From NCBI GenBank assembly GCA_963703325.1, contig OY969805.1:3038001-3102000 (forward strand): a DNA stretch of 64,000 nt. The letters run 5' to 3'. Position numbers and translations under genes: made by a program. Below the pieces are notes generated by a model. That model did no database searches, was not told where the DNA came from, and worked only from the letters and a program-made list of their open reading frames with translations. This DNA comes from Aquilonibacter sp963703325 (GTDB lineage: Bacteria; Vulcanimicrobiota; Vulcanimicrobiia; Vulcanimicrobiales; Vulcanimicrobiaceae). Below, piece by piece: positions 1 through 8,902 of the stretch (within the stretch, counting starts at the first letter, position 1; every line of letters begins with the position of its first letter).

Positions 1-791
1 TCAAGTAAATCGTATTGCGCGAGGGATCGATTGCCGGTGTAGTCCAGAATCCCGCCGCCGCCGTGAACCCAAGAATTCGCGTACCTATTGCGTGCTTCAC
101 TAGCCGCGCGACCCTCCAGGTATCCCGTGTCGGTCCTCAAACGCGCTGAACGTCCAAACCAGTGTTGCGGATCGGTGGAAAACCAATGCCAACGCACCTT
201 ACCGTCGCGCAGAGCAAGCGCGATCAAGGCCCCACGAATTCCGAGGTCTCCACCTGCAAGGCCAACGATTACCGAGTCGCGATAGACGACCGGCGCCATC
301 GTGATGCTGTAGCCCTGTGCGTTATCGGCGACGCGAACACTCCATCTCCGCAATCCAGACTTACGGTCAAGCGCAACCACGCTTCCATCTAACTGCCCGA
401 TCAATACGAGGTCCCCGGCAAGGGCAACGCCCCTATTTACCGGGCCACAGCAGTGGCGGAATGTGCCTGTTAGTGGATCGCGCTTCCAGAGAAGCTTGCC
501 GCTCCGAGCATCGATCGCAAAGACACCATCGTACGCGCTAGTCAGGTACATCACGCCGTCGGCGACTATCGGGTTCGTTTCAAACGCTCCGAGAACGCCG
601 GTTTGAAACACGTACACCGGCGCGAGTTGCTGCACATTGCGACGGTTGATCTGATCGAGCTGTGAAAAGCGCTGGTTGAAGTAGTCGTGACCGTAAGAGC
701 GCCACTCCGTACCCGAATGCGCCTTTTCGGTGTTCCCGGTCGAGCATGCCGAACAAACCAAGACCGTGGCCAGTAGTAGCCGACGCAGCAT
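1..791 (-). CDS. PQQ-dependent alcohol/methanol-type dehydrogenase, N-terminal part (runs off the window)
   Basis: The reading frame opens at ATG 791 and runs to the window edge without a stop, giving about 263 residues of a quinoprotein dehydrogenase that normally has 550-650. The first 16 residues (MLRRLLLATVLVCSAC) form a short signal, possibly a lipoprotein signal with an atypical lipobox. The mature part begins WRSYGHDYFNQRFSQLDQIN, the usual start of the eight-bladed PQQ propeller. Further on are blade motifs (GVFAIDARSGKLLWKRDP, VVALDRKSGLRRW) and the adjacent-cysteine pair in FRHCCGPVNRG, which in this family forms the ring disulphide over PQQ. The role would be oxidation of an alcohol or sugar in the periplasm. 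Substrate, haem domain and calcium ligands lie outside the window. Base composition looks lower in GC than the arg region. Confidence 0.85.
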   Translation of the reverse strand, partial: MLRRLLLATVLVCSACSTGNTEKAHSGTEWRSYGHDYFNQRFSQLDQINRRNVQQLAPVYVFQTGVLGAFETNPIVADGVMYLTSAYDGVFAIDARSGKLLWKRDPLTGTFRHCCGPVNRGVALAGDLVLIGQLDGSVVALDRKSGLRRWSVRVADNAQGYSITMAPVVYRDSVIVGLAGGDLGIRGALIALALRDGKVRWHWFSTDPQHWFGRSARLRTDTGYLEGRAASEARNRYANSWVHGGGGILDYTGNRSLAQYDLL

Positions 792-846
792 GCAAAATTC
801 GTTTTTGCAAATCGGAAGTAAATCCTCGCGCTGACTGAACCCGCGG

Positions 847-1852
847 CTATGCAGCTCTCCCGTCTAGACGCTCGAGACTTCGATATTGAATCGCTTCGGC
901 GATGTGCTCGGCGTGGATGTGAGACGCGTCCGCGAGATCGGCGATCGTGCGCGCTACGCGCGCGATGCGGTCGAGGGCGCGCGCCGAGAACTGCCGCTTG
1001 GCGCTGGCGTTTGCCAAGATACGCATCGCGGCATCGTCGAGCGGGCAGTACGTGCGCATCAAACTTGGCGGAATGTCGGCATTTGCGCCGATCGCGGTGC
1101 CGGCAAAACGTTCGCGCGCAGTAGCGCGGGCGGCAACGACGCGCTCACGAATTGCCGGCGAGCGTTCTGCGCCATCGCGCCGCACCATATCGTCGAACGG
1201 CACCCGCGCAATCTCGATCTGCAAATCGATCCGATCGAGCAGCGGTCCGGAGAGCTTGTTGATGTACTTGGCGACGCTCGCGTCATCGCAGCGGCACTCC
1301 GCGCCTCGTAAACCGCGATACCCGCACGGACACGGATTCATCGACGCGACAAGCTGAAAGCGCGCCGGGTACGTAAACGTCCCGGCGGCACGCGCGATCG
1401 TCACCGTACCCTCTTCGAGCGGCTGGCGCATCACTTCGATCGCGCCGCGTCCAAACTCGGGCAGCTCGTCGAGAAAAAGCACGCCGTGATGCGCGAGGCT
1501 GATCTCGCCGGGTTTGGCGAGCGGACCGCCGCCGACCAGCGCAGCTTGGCTGATTGTGTGGTGCGGAAAACGAAACGGCCGCGCACTCACGACGCCGGCA
1601 TGATTGGAGAGCAACCCGGCGACGCATGTAGATCTTGGTTACGTCGAGCGCTTCGCGCAAGGTCATCGGTGGAAGAATCGACGGCAGACGACGCGCAAGC
1701 ATCGTTTTGCCGCACCCAGGTGGCCCGACGAAGAGCAAATTGTGTCCGCCTGCTGCCGCGATTTCCAGCGCGCGTTTTCCGGCGACTTGACCACAAACGT
1801 CTGCGAGGTCTTCGCGCGGAAGGGCTACTTCGTGGTTATCGTGATCGACCCG
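847..1852 (-). pseudogene. comM: ComM/YifB-type Mg-chelatase-like AAA ATPase, 5'-truncated and frameshifted
   Basis: The sequence encodes the AAA and C-terminal domains of ComM/YifB (natural-transformation helicase family). They include the DLADVCGQVAGKRALEIAAA entry motif, Walker A GPPGCGKTM, the Walker B region VLFLDELPEF and the C-terminal helix bundle ending near RSLERLDGRAA. Two lesions are visible. First, the frame changes near 1622-1627: TKIY must jump one base to continue as AGLLSNHAGVV, so one base appears inserted. Second, the N-terminal domain of about 190 residues is missing: the frame is closed by a stop at 1853-1855, has no ATG or GTG before the AAA domain, and already overlaps the 3' end of the next gene. 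The truncation looks like a real deletion junction. The frameshift alone could be an assembly error. Confidence 0.8.
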
Positions 1853-2685
1853 TCATCGGAATGAACGCGCATCGTTGATCCGCCGTTGCCGACGCGAATG
1901 GTTTGCTGGGCACCGTCGTCGCCGTGCTGGCGAACGCCGTCGACGCGGAGACTCCCGTCGTTGGTCGATGCGTCCACCGTAACGTCGGAACCAGGGGCGA
2001 ACGCGACCTTGACGTGCCCGTCGTTGGTCGCAACGCTGTACTTGCCCCCGGCTACGGCGATGAAGTCGCGCACTTCGATCCACCCGTCGTTGCTGCTCAG
2101 ATCGAGCGCCGGCGACGTGACGTCGTCGACCGCGATGTGGCCGTCGTCGGTGTGTGCGACGATCGTGCCGCCAACATGGGTCAGTTCGATGCGACCGTCG
2201 AGCGCTTTGATCGTCGCCCCGTTTTTGAGGCCTGAGACTTCAGCGTTGTCACATTCGCTGACGATGACGGTCGCCGAGTCCGGCACCTGCACTTCGAAAT
2301 GCTGGCGCGAGTTCGAGAATCCGATGAACATACCCCAGCCTTCGTGAAAGCGCGGACGCGAGATCTGCACGCCGTTGACGTCTTGCGTGACGGTCAGCTG
2401 CGGATAATCGCCCGGACCGTGCAGCGTCATGCCGGAGAAGTAGGTGTCGTCTTTCACATGCACCAGGCCGTCAGCCGACGCGCCGATCGTGACACCCGAA
2501 TTCGGATCGTCGATCGTGACGCGCGGCGCGTTTCCGGCCGCGATCGGCGCGAAGCTCTTCGCGACGAAATCGGCCCGTCCGCCACCAGCGGCCAAGGCAT
2601 TGCCCGAGAAGGCCCCGCGGATACTGTACCCTGCCAGCGCCACAATGGCGATCTCGACAGCCACCAGCGTCGCGACAACCCGCAT
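1825..2685 (-). CDS. DUF4097-like beta-repeat protein (putative adhesin fold), membrane-anchored or secreted
   Basis: The product is about 286 residues with one N-terminal hydrophobic segment (MRVVATLVAVEIAIVALAGY), which can be a signal anchor or signal peptide. The rest is a series of short beta repeats rich in D, G and N: DGRIELTHV, DDGHIAVDDV, NDGWIEVRDF, NDGHVKVAF, NDGSLRVDGV and DDGSITITT. This spacing matches the right-handed beta-helix repeat of DUF4097 proteins, whose function is not settled. An ATG six codons upstream (2703) is also in frame. I chose 2685 because GGAGGGG stands four bases before it. The 3' end overlaps the comM remnant by 28 bases. Confidence 0.7.
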   Translation of the reverse strand: MRVVATLVAVEIAIVALAGYSIRGAFSGNALAAGGGRADFVAKSFAPIAAGNAPRVTIDDPNSGVTIGASADGLVHVKDDTYFSGMTLHGPGDYPQLTVTQDVNGVQISRPRFHEGWGMFIGFSNSRQHFEVQVPDSATVIVSECDNAEVSGLKNGATIKALDGRIELTHVGGTIVAHTDDGHIAVDDVTSPALDLSSNDGWIEVRDFIAVAGGKYSVATNDGHVKVAFAPGSDVTVDASTNDGSLRVDGVRQHGDDGAQQTIRVGNGGSTMRVHSDDGSITITTK

Positions 2686-2735
2686 GCTACCCCTCCGTTT
2701 CACCTGGGAGTTACGACGGAGGTGCGCCCGTTGTT

Positions 2736-3200
2736 TCAGCCGGCAAGCGAGAAGTGCAGCGCGCCGCGGAATTGACGAATCGAATGGGCCAGCATTTCGG
2801 CTTGGGCGGGGTCAGCTTCGTCGCGCAGTTGTGGAAACGCGTGCAGTTCTTCTTCCTCTATATGGTCGCCCACCGCGTCGCGCAGTTTTTCGGCGATCGC
2901 CGCGAAGGTGTCTTCCTCTCCGCGGCCTTCCTTCAATAAGCTATCCAGTTCGAAGATCATCACGTCGGCTTGCGCCGTCTCGTGGTAGAGGCGCTCGGCT
3001 TCCGGCTTCCTCTTGGCGATGCGTTCGATCGCCGGATAGATCAAGTTCTCTTCGGTCGCGTTGTGAATGGTGAGCGCGGCCTTGAGCCGTTCGAGTGCGT
3101 TGGTACGTTCGCCAACGTCGACCGCGGAAGTCAATGTTTCCAGCAAATTCTTGATCGCGGCGTGATCGTTGATCAAAATCTCAATGGCGTCGTTCATCAC
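2736..3200 (-). CDS. Hemerythrin HHE-domain protein
   Basis: A 154-residue four-helix protein with the hemerythrin pattern: INDHAAIKNLL near the start, TIHNATEENLIYPAIE in helix 2, a His in ERLYHETAQ, and VGDHIEEEELHAFPQL in the last helices. These His and Glu residues can form a non-haem di-iron site for O2 or NO sensing, oxygen storage or iron handling. The start is GTG 3200 or ATG 3197, both behind GAGGGGG. It lies 41 bases downstream of the HD-GYP regulator gene on the same strand and may share its transcript. Hemerythrin domains are often found near c-di-GMP signalling proteins, so a sensory link is a reasonable but untested inference. A second HHE protein lies at 56324-56812. Confidence 0.85.
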   Translation of the reverse strand: MMNDAIEILINDHAAIKNLLETLTSAVDVGERTNALERLKAALTIHNATEENLIYPAIERIAKRKPEAERLYHETAQADVMIFELDSLLKEGRGEEDTFAAIAEKLRDAVGDHIEEEELHAFPQLRDEADPAQAEMLAHSIRQFRGALHFSLAG

Positions 3201-3241
3201 TTTACCCCCTCGCTGGTGAAGCTACCCATTATCGCGCGGAC

Positions 3242-4312
3242 CTACGCCTCCCACCAGTCGGCATAGGTCGCCGGATCGGCGTCGTCCGTGAAGCGCCGCT
3301 TAATCGCTAAGATATCGCCCAGACTGCGGTCGAAGACCTCGACGACCTCCGGATCAAACTGCGTTCCCTTCCCCGCGCGCACCGTCTCGAGTGCCCGGTC
3401 GATCGGCCACGCGTCCTTGTACGGCCGCACCGACGTCAGCGCATCAAAGACATCGACGATACTGCAGAGCTTTCCACTCAGCGGAATCTCAGCGCCCGGT
3501 AATCCGCGCGGATACCCTTTCCCGTCGTAGCGCTCGTGATGGGTAAGCGCGATCTCCGCCGCGGTTTGCAACATCGGCGACTTGCTATTCTTGAGAATCT
3601 CGAAGCCCGAGGTCGTGTGCTGCTTCATGATTTCCATCTCAGCCGGATCCAAGCGGCCAGGTTTCATCAGGATCGCGTCGGGCGTGGCGACTTTGCCGAT
3701 GTCATGCATCGGTGCGGCCAGCAGCAACGTCCGGCATTGCTCGGCGGGCAGTCCGATCGTCTTGGCCAGCGCCGCGCACATGTGCCCGACGCGAATGACG
3801 TGCAGGCCGGTCACGTCGTCGCGAAATTCCGCCGTCCGTGTGAGACGCGCGATGGTTTCGATCTCGCGTTCCACGATGATCGACGTCGCGCGATCGACCT
3901 CGCGCCGAAGCCACTCGGCTCGATCCGCCAGCGAACGCCGCGCCCCCGCAACCTCGAGCAGGTTGCGCACGCGCGCGGTAAATTCGATCTGGTCGATCGG
4001 TTTGGTCAGAAAGTCGTTGGCGCCCGCGGCCAGCGCGCGATGGCGCACGTCACGTTCGGCGTCGCTGGTAATCATGACCAGCAGCGAGTGTTTCGCGCTC
4101 GGGATCGCGCGGAAGCGCTCGATGAACGACAGCCCGTCGAGGTCGGGCATATGATAATCGACGACGGCCACGTCGACGACGTGATCGCTCGCCCACGACA
4201 GCGCCGCGGTCGGCGAAGAGTAGCCCGTGACTTCAACCCCGTCGATGCGCGAAAGCGCCCCGCGATACACGGCTAGATTGATGTCGGAGTCGTCCACCGT
4301 GAGGACGACCAT
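3242..4312 (-). CDS. Response regulator with HD-GYP c-di-GMP phosphodiesterase output
   Basis: A 356-residue protein. Residues 1-125 are a receiver domain with the acidic pair VDDSD, phospho-acceptor D52 in VVDYHMPD and K104 in LTKPI. After a helical linker comes an HD-GYP domain (about 165-345) with HDIGK at 203-207, HHERYDGKGYP ending in GYP at 266-268, and KLCSIVDVFDALTS. HD-GYP enzymes hydrolyse c-di-GMP. All key motifs are present, so activity is likely and should depend on phosphorylation. ATG 4312 overlaps the last base of the hybrid kinase stop codon (TGATGG), so the two are translationally coupled and presumably form one phosphorelay. A longer in-frame start at 4351 would sit inside the kinase gene and is less likely. 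Confidence 0.92.
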   Translation of the reverse strand: MVVLTVDDSDINLAVYRGALSRIDGVEVTGYSSPTAALSWASDHVVDVAVVDYHMPDLDGLSFIERFRAIPSAKHSLLVMITSDAERDVRHRALAAGANDFLTKPIDQIEFTARVRNLLEVAGARRSLADRAEWLRREVDRATSIIVEREIETIARLTRTAEFRDDVTGLHVIRVGHMCAALAKTIGLPAEQCRTLLLAAPMHDIGKVATPDAILMKPGRLDPAEMEIMKQHTTSGFEILKNSKSPMLQTAAEIALTHHERYDGKGYPRGLPGAEIPLSGKLCSIVDVFDALTSVRPYKDAWPIDRALETVRAGKGTQFDPEVVEVFDRSLGDILAIKRRFTDDADPATYADWWEA

Positions 4313-7300
4313 CAATTCACCTCGCGCACGGCGACCGAGAAGCGCGTGCACGCTTCGAGGATGAGCTCGACCGCGTTTTCGATCGCATGCGGATGATCGG
4401 CGGCACCGTTCTTCAGTGCCGACTCCAGCGCGCCTGCCGCCGCGGCCAACTCCCGCGCGCCGACATTTCCCGACGCGCCTTTGAGTTCATGCGCAAGTTC
4501 GCGCAGCGCCGAGCGATCGCGCTCCGCTTCGATCCGCGCGCACAGCTGCGTCATGTTCGGCAGCACGCCGATCAGAAAGTCGCGCGTCGTCGCGCCGTCT
4601 TCGCCGAGAATGTCTCGCAACCGGTCCACGTCCAAGATGTCTTTGCTGCGCGGCCGCTCGAGCCAGCGCGCGAGCGCTGCTTGCAATTCGTTCATCGCGA
4701 TGGGCTTGCTGATATAGTCGTCCATGCCGGCGCTAAAACATGCGTCCCGATCGCCGGTCAGCGCGTTTGCGGTCATCGCGACAATCGGGACGTGAACGCC
4801 CGTTCGTCCTTCGCGCTTGCGGATCGCACGCGTCGCTTCGAACCCGTCCATCACCGGCATCTGGCAATCCATCAGGATCACGTCGAAGTGCTCGTTTGCG
4901 GTTCGCTCGTAGGCTTCGCTGCCGTTGGTCACACACTCGGCGTGATAGCCCAAATTTTTGAGCTGTTGCAGGGTGATGCGGCGATTGATTTCGTTGTCTT
5001 CGACGAGCAGGATCACGCCCTCACGCGTAGCGCGATCCTGCGTCGCACCCGGCTCTGGATAGGCCATGGTCTGCTCTCCGTATCGCGCCTCGACGATTGC
5101 GTCGTAAAGATACGACTGACGAATCGGCTTGGTAAGGTACGCAGCAAAGCCCGACCCGATCGCCTCCTTGCCCCGATCGAGGCTGTCGAACGCCGTGATC
5201 AAAATCAGTTTTGCCCGGTTGAGCTCGCGCTCGCTCAAAATCGTGCGTCCGAGTTCCAAGCCGCCGATGTCCGGCATGCGCATATCGAGCAACGCCAGAT
5301 CGAACGGCTCGCCCCAACTCGCGGCCACGCGCAGCGCGTCCAAACCTTCTTGCGCCGTCGCCGCCGTCCCGACGCGAAGTCCCCACGACGTCAGGTACCG
5401 CGAGAGGATATCGCGCGACATGACGTCGTCGTCGACCACCAGCGCGCGCATCTCGCGCAAGTCGTTGCGCACCGGACGTTCGACCGCCGTGCCCGTCGTA
5501 CGGAACGCCAATTCGAAGCTGAACGTCGAACCGGCGCCGGGATAACTTTCGACTGCGATCTCGCCGCCCATCAACTCCACCAGGCGTTTGGTGATGGCCA
5601 GACCAAGACCGGTACCGCCGTACTTGCGCGTGGTCGAACCGTCGGCTTGGGTGAATGCTCCGAACACTTTCGGCAGCACGTCCTTGTCGATGCCGATACC
5701 GGTATCGCGAATCGCGAACGACACCGCGACGCCGTCACCCGATCGCGAGACCAAGTCCGCGATCAGCGCAACGCCGCCTTTCTCGGTGAATTTGATCGCG
5801 TTGCCGACCAGATTGACCAAGACTTGCCGCAAGTGCGTGGGGTCACCGATGACGCGCGTCGGGATCGACGGATCGACGTAGGTCATCAACGAAATGCCCT
5901 TAGCGTACGCCTGCACGCCGAGCATGCTGCCGACGCCTTCGACGTAGGCGACCAAATCGAACTCGGTGATGTCGAGTTCGATCTTTCCGGCTTCAATCTT
6001 GGAAAAGTCGAGAATGTTGGTGATTACGCCGAGCAGCGAATGCGCCGAATCGCGCGACGTCAGCGCGAGTTCGCGCTGCTGCGGCGAGAGCGTGGTCTCG
6101 AGCAGGAGTTCGGTAGCGCCGATCACGCCGTTCATCGGCGTGCGGATCTCGTGGCTCATCGTCGCCACGAATTCGCTCTTGAGCCGCGACGCCTCGACCG
6201 CTTTCTCGAGCGCGTCGTTGATGGCGCGCTCGGCCTCTTTGCGTTCGCTCAGATCGCGTGCGACGCCAAGCAGCATCGGTTCGCCGTCGATCGCGGCCGT
6301 TTGCACCGCGATCTCGACCGGAAATTCGGTCCCGTTCTTGCGGCGATGGATCGTCTCAAACGTCAGACTGAAATTGCCTTCCTCGGGGAAACGCTTTTCG
6401 GGTGTGTCGACTTCGCCCGGCGCGCGAAGCTCGTACGGCGTCATCGTGAGGAGTTCTTCCATCGAGTACCCATAGCGGCGGACAGTGGTTCGGTTGGCTT
6501 CAACGATGCGGTTGTCGCGGCGGCGCACGAAGATCATGCTGTCGTTGGCGCTTTCGGCCAGCATGCGATAGCGAACGAGCAAGTCGCTGCGCTCCTTGAC
6601 CTGCACCGCCATGTTGTACAGCGTGCGCGCGAGACGAGCAATCTCATCGTCGCCCGCGACCGGGTCGACAATCGTCTCGCGTTGCGCGAATAAGTCAGCC
6701 TGCCGGCTGAGGCGCTGCAATCGCGCAACGATGCGCCGTCCGAAGGTGAGGGTGAGCACCAATGTGATGAGCACGCCCGCGATCGCACCGGCGATTAAGA
6801 TGGTTCCCCACTGCGACCACATGCGGTCGACCGCATCGCTTGCCCGTAGGCGCTCGACGCGTTCGGCATCCTGAAATGCCGCAAGGTCCAGCCGCAGGCG
6901 ATCGTCGGTAGTTCCGGTTTTCGGGTCGTGCAGCGAACGCGAAATCGAGGCCTCGTAAACGTCCCGGCGATTGCCGGCGTGCATCGCACGCATCAGCGTA
7001 CTGGCCGACTGCACCTCGAGCCGCACGTCGTTCCCGATGGCCCCTGCCCGGGCGACCTGCGCCGGCGAATTTGCAACCGACGCGCGCAACAGCGTGACAT
7101 CCGATGGAAGCGCCGCGGCCTTGTGAAAGTAGGACGCGTACGCGATGGGACTCCCGGTGAGGATGTAGCCGCGTGCGTCGACGCCGGCAGACGTGATGTC
7201 GGCCGCGAGCTTCCGGGCGAGCGACTCGGCGCGGTCCGCCTGCTCGGTTGCGCGATACGCCGCCTCGGTTTGCTGTTGCAGCCGGCCGGCGAGGCCGACG

Positions 7301-7380
7301 AAGAGCAAGAGCACAACCAGTGGGATGAGGCTCAGTCCGAAGATGGAACGGGCAATAGAACCGCGAGGAATTACCGACAC
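4312..7380 (-). CDS. Hybrid sensor histidine kinase (TM-CHASE3-like-TM-HAMP-PAS-HisKA-HATPase-REC-REC-Hpt)
   Basis: A 1022-residue BarA-type phosphorelay kinase. It has a TM helix at about 13-32, a helical periplasmic region (35-190, CHASE3-like), a second TM helix at 192-213, HAMP to about 265, and PAS at about 270-385. HisKA carries phospho-His 410 in SHEIRTPMNG. HATPase carries NLVGNAIKFTEKGG and GGTGLGLAIT. Two receiver domains follow (LALLDMRMPDIGG; VILMDCQMPVMDG), then an Hpt domain with HELKGASGNVG near residue 975. The second receiver and Hpt allow transfer to the HD-GYP response regulator encoded directly downstream with a one-base overlap. So the likely pathway is a periplasmic or redox stimulus (PAS ligand unknown) controlling c-di-GMP degradation. 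The long antisense open frame over this gene is a GC-driven shadow. Confidence 0.95.
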   Translation of the reverse strand: MSVIPRGSIARSIFGLSLIPLVVLLLFVGLAGRLQQQTEAAYRATEQADRAESLARKLAADITSAGVDARGYILTGSPIAYASYFHKAAALPSDVTLLRASVANSPAQVARAGAIGNDVRLEVQSASTLMRAMHAGNRRDVYEASISRSLHDPKTGTTDDRLRLDLAAFQDAERVERLRASDAVDRMWSQWGTILIAGAIAGVLITLVLTLTFGRRIVARLQRLSRQADLFAQRETIVDPVAGDDEIARLARTLYNMAVQVKERSDLLVRYRMLAESANDSMIFVRRRDNRIVEANRTTVRRYGYSMEELLTMTPYELRAPGEVDTPEKRFPEEGNFSLTFETIHRRKNGTEFPVEIAVQTAAIDGEPMLLGVARDLSERKEAERAINDALEKAVEASRLKSEFVATMSHEIRTPMNGVIGATELLLETTLSPQQRELALTSRDSAHSLLGVITNILDFSKIEAGKIELDITEFDLVAYVEGVGSMLGVQAYAKGISLMTYVDPSIPTRVIGDPTHLRQVLVNLVGNAIKFTEKGGVALIADLVSRSGDGVAVSFAIRDTGIGIDKDVLPKVFGAFTQADGSTTRKYGGTGLGLAITKRLVELMGGEIAVESYPGAGSTFSFELAFRTTGTAVERPVRNDLREMRALVVDDDVMSRDILSRYLTSWGLRVGTAATAQEGLDALRVAASWGEPFDLALLDMRMPDIGGLELGRTILSERELNRAKLILITAFDSLDRGKEAIGSGFAAYLTKPIRQSYLYDAIVEARYGEQTMAYPEPGATQDRATREGVILLVEDNEINRRITLQQLKNLGYHAECVTNGSEAYERTANEHFDVILMDCQMPVMDGFEATRAIRKREGRTGVHVPIVAMTANALTGDRDACFSAGMDDYISKPIAMNELQAALARWLERPRSKDILDVDRLRDILGEDGATTRDFLIGVLPNMTQLCARIEAERDRSALRELAHELKGASGNVGARELAAAAGALESALKNGAADHPHAIENAVELILEACTRFSVAVREVN

Positions 7381-7405
7381 TCCCTCTCTTCCCCGACCCG
7401 TGGAG

Positions 7406-7433
7406 AAAAAAGTCTTAAGGCACTAATTGCCTT
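7406..7433 (-). terminator. Possible intrinsic terminator after the arg operon
   Basis: On the minus strand AAGGCA-ATTAG-TGCCTT forms a 6-bp hairpin followed, after five bases, by six T. It lies downstream of argD and 26 bases before the kinase start. The stem is short, so this is tentative. The remaining interval 7434-7656 has no gene, tRNA or repeat that I can see. Confidence 0.4.
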
Positions 7434-7656
7434 GCTTAGTTGCCGTTCCTACAAAACCGGGACCAACGGACTAGGCGCGAAGAATAAGATGCTGTAAAGG
7501 CAGTGACCTGCATCACAATGGACATGCGCCTTGGGAACGACTACGGATAGGGCCAGTGCGCGAGGATTGATTCAGGCGTTTCGCTGCGCCCCAAGCGATA
7601 GAGCGTGAGCCCGGTTACTCGCAGTTGCGTCGCTTCGAAATCCGCTGTCGCATGGG

Positions 7657-8850
7657 CTAGGCAACCACCACCGATAGGTCGTCGATGTGCGAGAAGACTT
7701 CGTAGAGCGCTTCATACGCTTCGTCGATGTTCTCTTCGCTGAGGATCAGCGGGGGCGCGAAACGCAGCGAGTTCCCGCCTGCACTCCCGACCAGCAGCCC
7801 GTGTTCGCGCAGCGCGGCCACGACGTCGGCGACCGGGTACTTCTCGTTCAACGGAAGCGCGCAGAGCAGACCCATGCCGCGCAGTCCGGCGATGACATTG
7901 GGAAACGCGAGCGCCAAATCGGTCAGGCGCGCCATGAACTGCACTTCGCGAATCGCCACGTACGACGCGAGGTCGATCGCGTCGCGCACGCGTAAGTGCG
8001 CGAGTGCGGCGGCGCAGGGCACCGGCGAACCGCCGAAGGTCGTGCCGTGATCGCCCGGCTGCAAGGCGTCGATTGCACCTTGTGCTACGAGCATCGCGCC
8101 GATCGGCAACCCGTTGGCGAGCGCCTTTGCCATCGTGACGACGTCGGGCGTTACGCCGAAGCGTTGGAATGCAAAGAGCGGGCCGAGCCGGCCCATCCCG
8201 CATTGAATCTCGTCAAAGATCAGGAGCGCACCGTGCTTATCGCAGAGGTGTCGCGCCATCGCCAGGAACTCCACGCTCGCCGGATGCACGCCGCTTTCAC
8301 CTTGCACCGGTTCGACGATGAACGCCGCCACCGAGCTATTGAAGTTCTTGTCGAGCGCCGCGAAGTCGTTGAAGGGCGTGAAGGCGAAGCCCTCGAGCAT
8401 CGGCCCGAAGCCTTCCTTATAATGGTCGTTCGCCGTCGCGGCCAGCGAGCCGTAGGTGCGTCCGTGAAACGAGCCGGTGCAGGCCAGGATCGTGATGCGA
8501 TCCGGCTCGCCGCAGCGGAACGCCCGCTTACGCGCGAGCTTGATCGCGGCTTCGTTCGCCTCGGTCCCGGAATTGCAAAAGAACGCACGCGCCAGTCCGC
8601 TGCGCGACACCAGCTCGTGGGCCAGCGTTCCGGCCGGTTCGTGGTGGTAGAGATTGCTCGCATGCACCAGCGTGCGCGATTGTTCCGCGATCGCTTGCGA
8701 GATCCACGGATGACAATGCCCGAGCGCGCACACGGCAATACCCGCGATGAAATCGAGATACCGCCGCCCCTCGTCGTCGAACAGGTAGCAGCCTTCGCCG
8801 CGCACGATCGTAATCGGCGCTCGATTATAGTTGGCTAGGAGGGCGTCCAT
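7657..8850 (-). CDS. argD: Acetylornithine aminotransferase
   Basis: A 397-residue class III PLP aminotransferase that converts N-acetylglutamate semialdehyde to N-acetylornithine. Visible motifs are the entry segment YLDFIAGIAVCALGH, the phosphate cup CNSGTEANEAAIKLARK, GSFHGRTYGSLAATAN, EPVQGESGVHP, the aspartate of LIFDEIQCGMGR that contacts the PLP pyridine nitrogen, and the Schiff-base lysine K242 in TMAKALANGLPIG. Length and motifs match ArgD, although GABA or succinylornithine transaminases are close relatives. It is the last gene of the minus-strand arg operon. A class A repeat separates it from argJ. Confidence 0.93.
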   Translation of the reverse strand: MDALLANYNRAPITIVRGEGCYLFDDEGRRYLDFIAGIAVCALGHCHPWISQAIAEQSRTLVHASNLYHHEPAGTLAHELVSRSGLARAFFCNSGTEANEAAIKLARKRAFRCGEPDRITILACTGSFHGRTYGSLAATANDHYKEGFGPMLEGFAFTPFNDFAALDKNFNSSVAAFIVEPVQGESGVHPASVEFLAMARHLCDKHGALLIFDEIQCGMGRLGPLFAFQRFGVTPDVVTMAKALANGLPIGAMLVAQGAIDALQPGDHGTTFGGSPVPCAAALAHLRVRDAIDLASYVAIREVQFMARLTDLALAFPNVIAGLRGMGLLCALPLNEKYPVADVVAALREHGLLVGSAGGNSLRFAPPLILSEENIDEAYEALYEVFSHIDDLSVVVA

Positions 8851-8854
8851 TTAT

Positions 8855-8891
8855 CTTGTCATCCCGAGCGTAGCGAAGCGTAGTCGAGGGA
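8855..8891 (+). repeat. Class A dispersed repeat, complete copy
   Basis: A copy of the window's commonest repeat, about 37 bases beginning CTTGTCATCCCGAGCGTAGCG and ending GTAGTCGAGGGA, in the argJ-argD gap. It is on the plus strand like all other copies, although both flanking genes are on the minus strand. Confidence 0.9.
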
Positions 8892-8902
8892 CTGCCTCAA
8901 CA

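Noticed and set aside
4387..6693. A 768-codon open frame antisense to the histidine kinase
   Set aside because: It has no recognisable domain and Arg/His/Asp-rich composition, and lies fully opposite a strongly conserved kinase. This is a typical GC-driven shadow.
7381..7656. c-di-GMP riboswitch upstream of the kinase gene
   Set aside because: No conserved GEMM core could be seen on the minus strand, only a weak terminator-like hairpin.
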